In this document: in pieces, positions 6,120 through 6,801 of the stretch
How positions within the stretch are numbered: the first letter of the stretch is position 1
Layout of the letters: each line of letters starts with the position of its first letter
Source: Ruminococcus flavefaciens
Lineage (GTDB): Bacteria; Bacillota_A; Clostridia; Oscillospirales; Ruminococcaceae
DNA: 6,801 nt
Reading direction: 5' to 3'
NCBI GenBank assembly: GCA_004556875.1
Contig: SFFP01000101.1
Location: forward strand, 1 to 6,801
Notes under the pieces: model-generated
What the model was told of the DNA's origin: nothing
The model's input: only the letters and a program-made list of their open reading frames with translations
Databases searched by the model: none
Program-made: the position numbers and the translations under genes

Positions 6120-6220
6120 ACCGCCGAAAACCCTTATTTCAAGCCACTTTTTATATGCAAAGGTCAAGGGGTTAAGGTGTTTATACCTTTTCACCTTGTT
6201 TTGCGTTCTAATTTTCCACG
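6107..6220 (+). repeat. Imperfect inverted repeat bounding a structured 114-base intercistronic element
   Basis: The arm 6107-6124 pairs with 6203-6220 in 16 of 18 positions; the two mismatches are both C/T (6113/6214 and 6121/6206). After a two-base bulge, AAAAC (6127-6131) pairs with GTTTT (6198-6202), extending the stem to 21 pairs. Inside, AAGGTG (6174-6179) can pair with CACCTT (6192-6197), or AAGGT (6174-6178) with ACCTT (6185-6189); these exclude each other. ACTTTT (6146-6151) can pair with AAAGGT (6159-6164). This looks like a multi-branched RNA leader. It begins in the last codons of the Cys_rich_VLP gene and ends two bases before AGGGAGG of the next gene. I see no coding frame, T-run terminator or convincing promoter in the 117-base gap. 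It could instead be a DNA-level palindromic element. Confidence 0.6.
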
Positions 6221-6221
6221 A

Positions 6222-6239
6222 AGGGAGGTTTATTATATG
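6222..6239 (+). promoter_or_regulatory. Shine-Dalgarno and ATG start of the CD1108-type gene
   Basis: AGGGAGG at 6222-6228 lies 8 bases before ATG 6237. It directly follows the 3' arm of the inverted repeat, so folding of that stem leaves the site exposed at its foot, while partial refolding could affect it. Confidence 0.8.
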
Positions 6240-6801
6240 GCTGATATTAAAACAAGAGATGCGGTCAAAGGTACAATAAAGACCATTGACAAAGCTGCCG
6301 TAGCCGGGCAGCGAATGAAACAAGCGTATATCTCTACCAAAGATAAAGCCGAACACAGCACATCTGCCGCCGAAAATTCCGCCGATGAATATGCTGCGGA
6401 TAGGTTCGAGCGTGGAGTTGACACTGCCGTTCACGAGGGCGCACATCAATTTGACAAAGCCGGACGGAAAGGCGTGAAAACCACAAAGGAAAATATCTAC
6501 AAGACAAAGGACGGTATTCAGAATTTCAAGGCAAAACGGGCTGAAAAGGCTTTGCAGAAGCAATCTCAGAATATCGGCGGCAAAACGGTCAGGACTGCGG
6601 AAAAATCAGCAGAGAAAACCGTAAAGCAGTCTGCTCGTTCAGCCGGAAAGAAAAAGATAAAGACGGTCGGCAAAGGCTCTGCAAAGACGGCGACGAAATC
6701 CATTAAGACTGCCGAGAAAACCGCAAAGACAGCAATTAAGACCTCACAGCAGGCTGCAAAAGCGGCACAGAAAACCGCAAAGGCAAGTGCGAAAGCAGCT
6801 C
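6237..6801 (+). CDS. CD1108-type mobile element protein, N-terminal part (3' end outside window)
   Basis: The frame is open from ATG 6237 to the window end: 188 complete codons and no stop. The N-terminus (MADIKTRDAVKGTIKTIDKA) and a later YAADRFERGVDTAVHEGAHQ segment match my memory of the CD1108 family, which in Clostridia transposons carries this kind of N-terminal region, then a membrane segment and a C-terminal wall hydrolase or CHAP/NlpC-like domain. That half is not visible, so enzyme activity is inference. From about residue 116 the chain becomes a Lys/Ala/Thr-rich repeat (TAEKTAKTAIK, TSQQAAKAAQK, TAKASAKAA) with a roughly 11-residue period, expected to form a long basic helix. No signal peptide is seen in the first 188 residues, so this portion is probably cytoplasmic. 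It could bind DNA, phospholipid or other transfer proteins. The start has a strong ribosome binding site and follows the structured 6107-6220 element. Confidence 0.82.
   Translation, partial: MADIKTRDAVKGTIKTIDKAAVAGQRMKQAYISTKDKAEHSTSAAENSADEYAADRFERGVDTAVHEGAHQFDKAGRKGVKTTKENIYKTKDGIQNFKAKRAEKALQKQSQNIGGKTVRTAEKSAEKTVKQSARSAGKKKIKTVGKGSAKTATKSIKTAEKTAKTAIKTSQQAAKAAQKTAKASAKAA
6583..6801 (+). repeat. Lys/Ala-rich 11-residue repeat coding region
   Basis: Degenerate tandem units of the form T-A-x-K-T-A-K-x-A-x-K run through the visible end of the CD1108-type gene. At the DNA level the 14-base word AGAAAACCGCAAAG occurs at 6715-6728 and again at 6769-6782, 54 bases apart. The region is rich in AAA/AAG and GCA/GCG codons. 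The repetition makes this stretch prone to length change by slippage or recombination. Confidence 0.65.

Larger units (their letters stand above)
1..6801 (+). mobile_element. Interior of a Tn1549/CTn-type integrative and conjugative element (transfer operon)
   Basis: All nine genes point the same way and all fit a conjugation module. VirD4, VirB6/TrbL, PrgI and VirB4 homologues, a class B sortase, a Cys_rich_VLP protein and a CD1108-type protein occur in an order familiar from Clostridia conjugative transposons related to Tn1549 and the C. difficile CTn elements. Neighbouring genes overlap or are separated by short gaps, so the set is probably co-transcribed from a promoter outside the window. 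No integrase, relaxase, attachment site, oriT or cargo gene is visible, so the window lies fully inside the element and its boundaries cannot be placed. The element could be intact or decaying elsewhere; every gene seen here is open and appears functional. Confidence 0.88.

Noticed and set aside
6155..6175. Six-codon leader peptide (MQRSRG) in the intercistronic gap, as for an attenuator
   Set aside because: No ribosome binding site precedes the ATG at 6155, and the codons show no run of one amino acid that would suggest sensing.
6120..6236. Promoter for the CD1108-type gene in the 117-base gap
   Set aside because: AT-rich words such as TATATG and TTTATA occur, but none has a matching -35 box at 16-18 bases. 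I cannot support a promoter from sequence alone.
5676..6563. 295-residue minus-strand frame crossing the 6120-6236 gap
   Set aside because: It is antisense to the sortase end, the Cys_rich_VLP gene and the CD1108-type gene, and its predicted protein resembles no family I know. It spans the inverted repeat only because no stop happens to fall in that frame.
1..6801. CRISPR array, tRNA, rRNA, insertion sequence or antibiotic resistance gene
   Set aside because: No regularly spaced direct repeats, cloverleaf-like sequence, transposase motif or resistance protein was found in any frame.

Overview
This window is an interior piece of an integrative and conjugative element (conjugative transposon) of the Tn1549 / C. 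difficile CTn type. The host is most likely a low-to-moderate GC Firmicute, probably a gut Clostridium, Lachnospiraceae or Ruminococcaceae member. The evidence is the gene order (VirD4, small pilin-like protein, VirB6/TrbL, small Cys protein, PrgI, VirB4, sortase B, Cys-rich VLP protein, CD1108-type protein), strong AGGAGG-type ribosome binding sites, a TTG start, and a Gram-positive sortase. Neither element end, nor an integrase, relaxase or oriT, is in view, so exact element identity and host cannot be fixed. Families are assigned from remembered sequence signatures, not from a search.

Layout: all nine genes are on the + strand and tightly packed, consistent with one transfer operon whose promoter lies upstream of the window. 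2-784: C-terminal 260 residues of the VirD4-type coupling ATPase. 804-1163: small secreted or membrane protein with two hydrophobic helices (VirB2/Maff2-like). 1237-2073: polytopic VirB6/TrbL-like channel protein. 2086-2277: 63-residue six-cysteine protein. 2261-2626: PrgI family membrane protein. 2619-4952: VirB4 ATPase. 4982-5800: class B sortase. 5760-6119: Cys_rich_VLP protein. 6237 to the window end: N-terminal part of a Lys/Ala-rich CD1108-type protein, which has no stop in view. No antisense ORF looks real.

Together these genes encode the core of a Gram-positive type IV secretion system. VirD4 receives the relaxase-DNA complex, VirB4 powers assembly and transport, VirB6, PrgI and the VirB2-like protein form the membrane pore, and the sortase and CD1108-type protein probably act on the cell wall or surface.

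The least explained part is RNA-level structure. Three potential RNA hairpins sit in the only three sizeable junctions after the pilin gene: 1182-1211, 4930-4968 and 6107-6220. Each ends 1 to 9 bases before the ribosome binding site of the next gene, and none is followed by a U-tract. The 6107-6220 element is the strongest candidate for something undescribed: it has 18-base imperfect inverted repeats that begin inside the end of the preceding gene, and internal stems that compete with each other.
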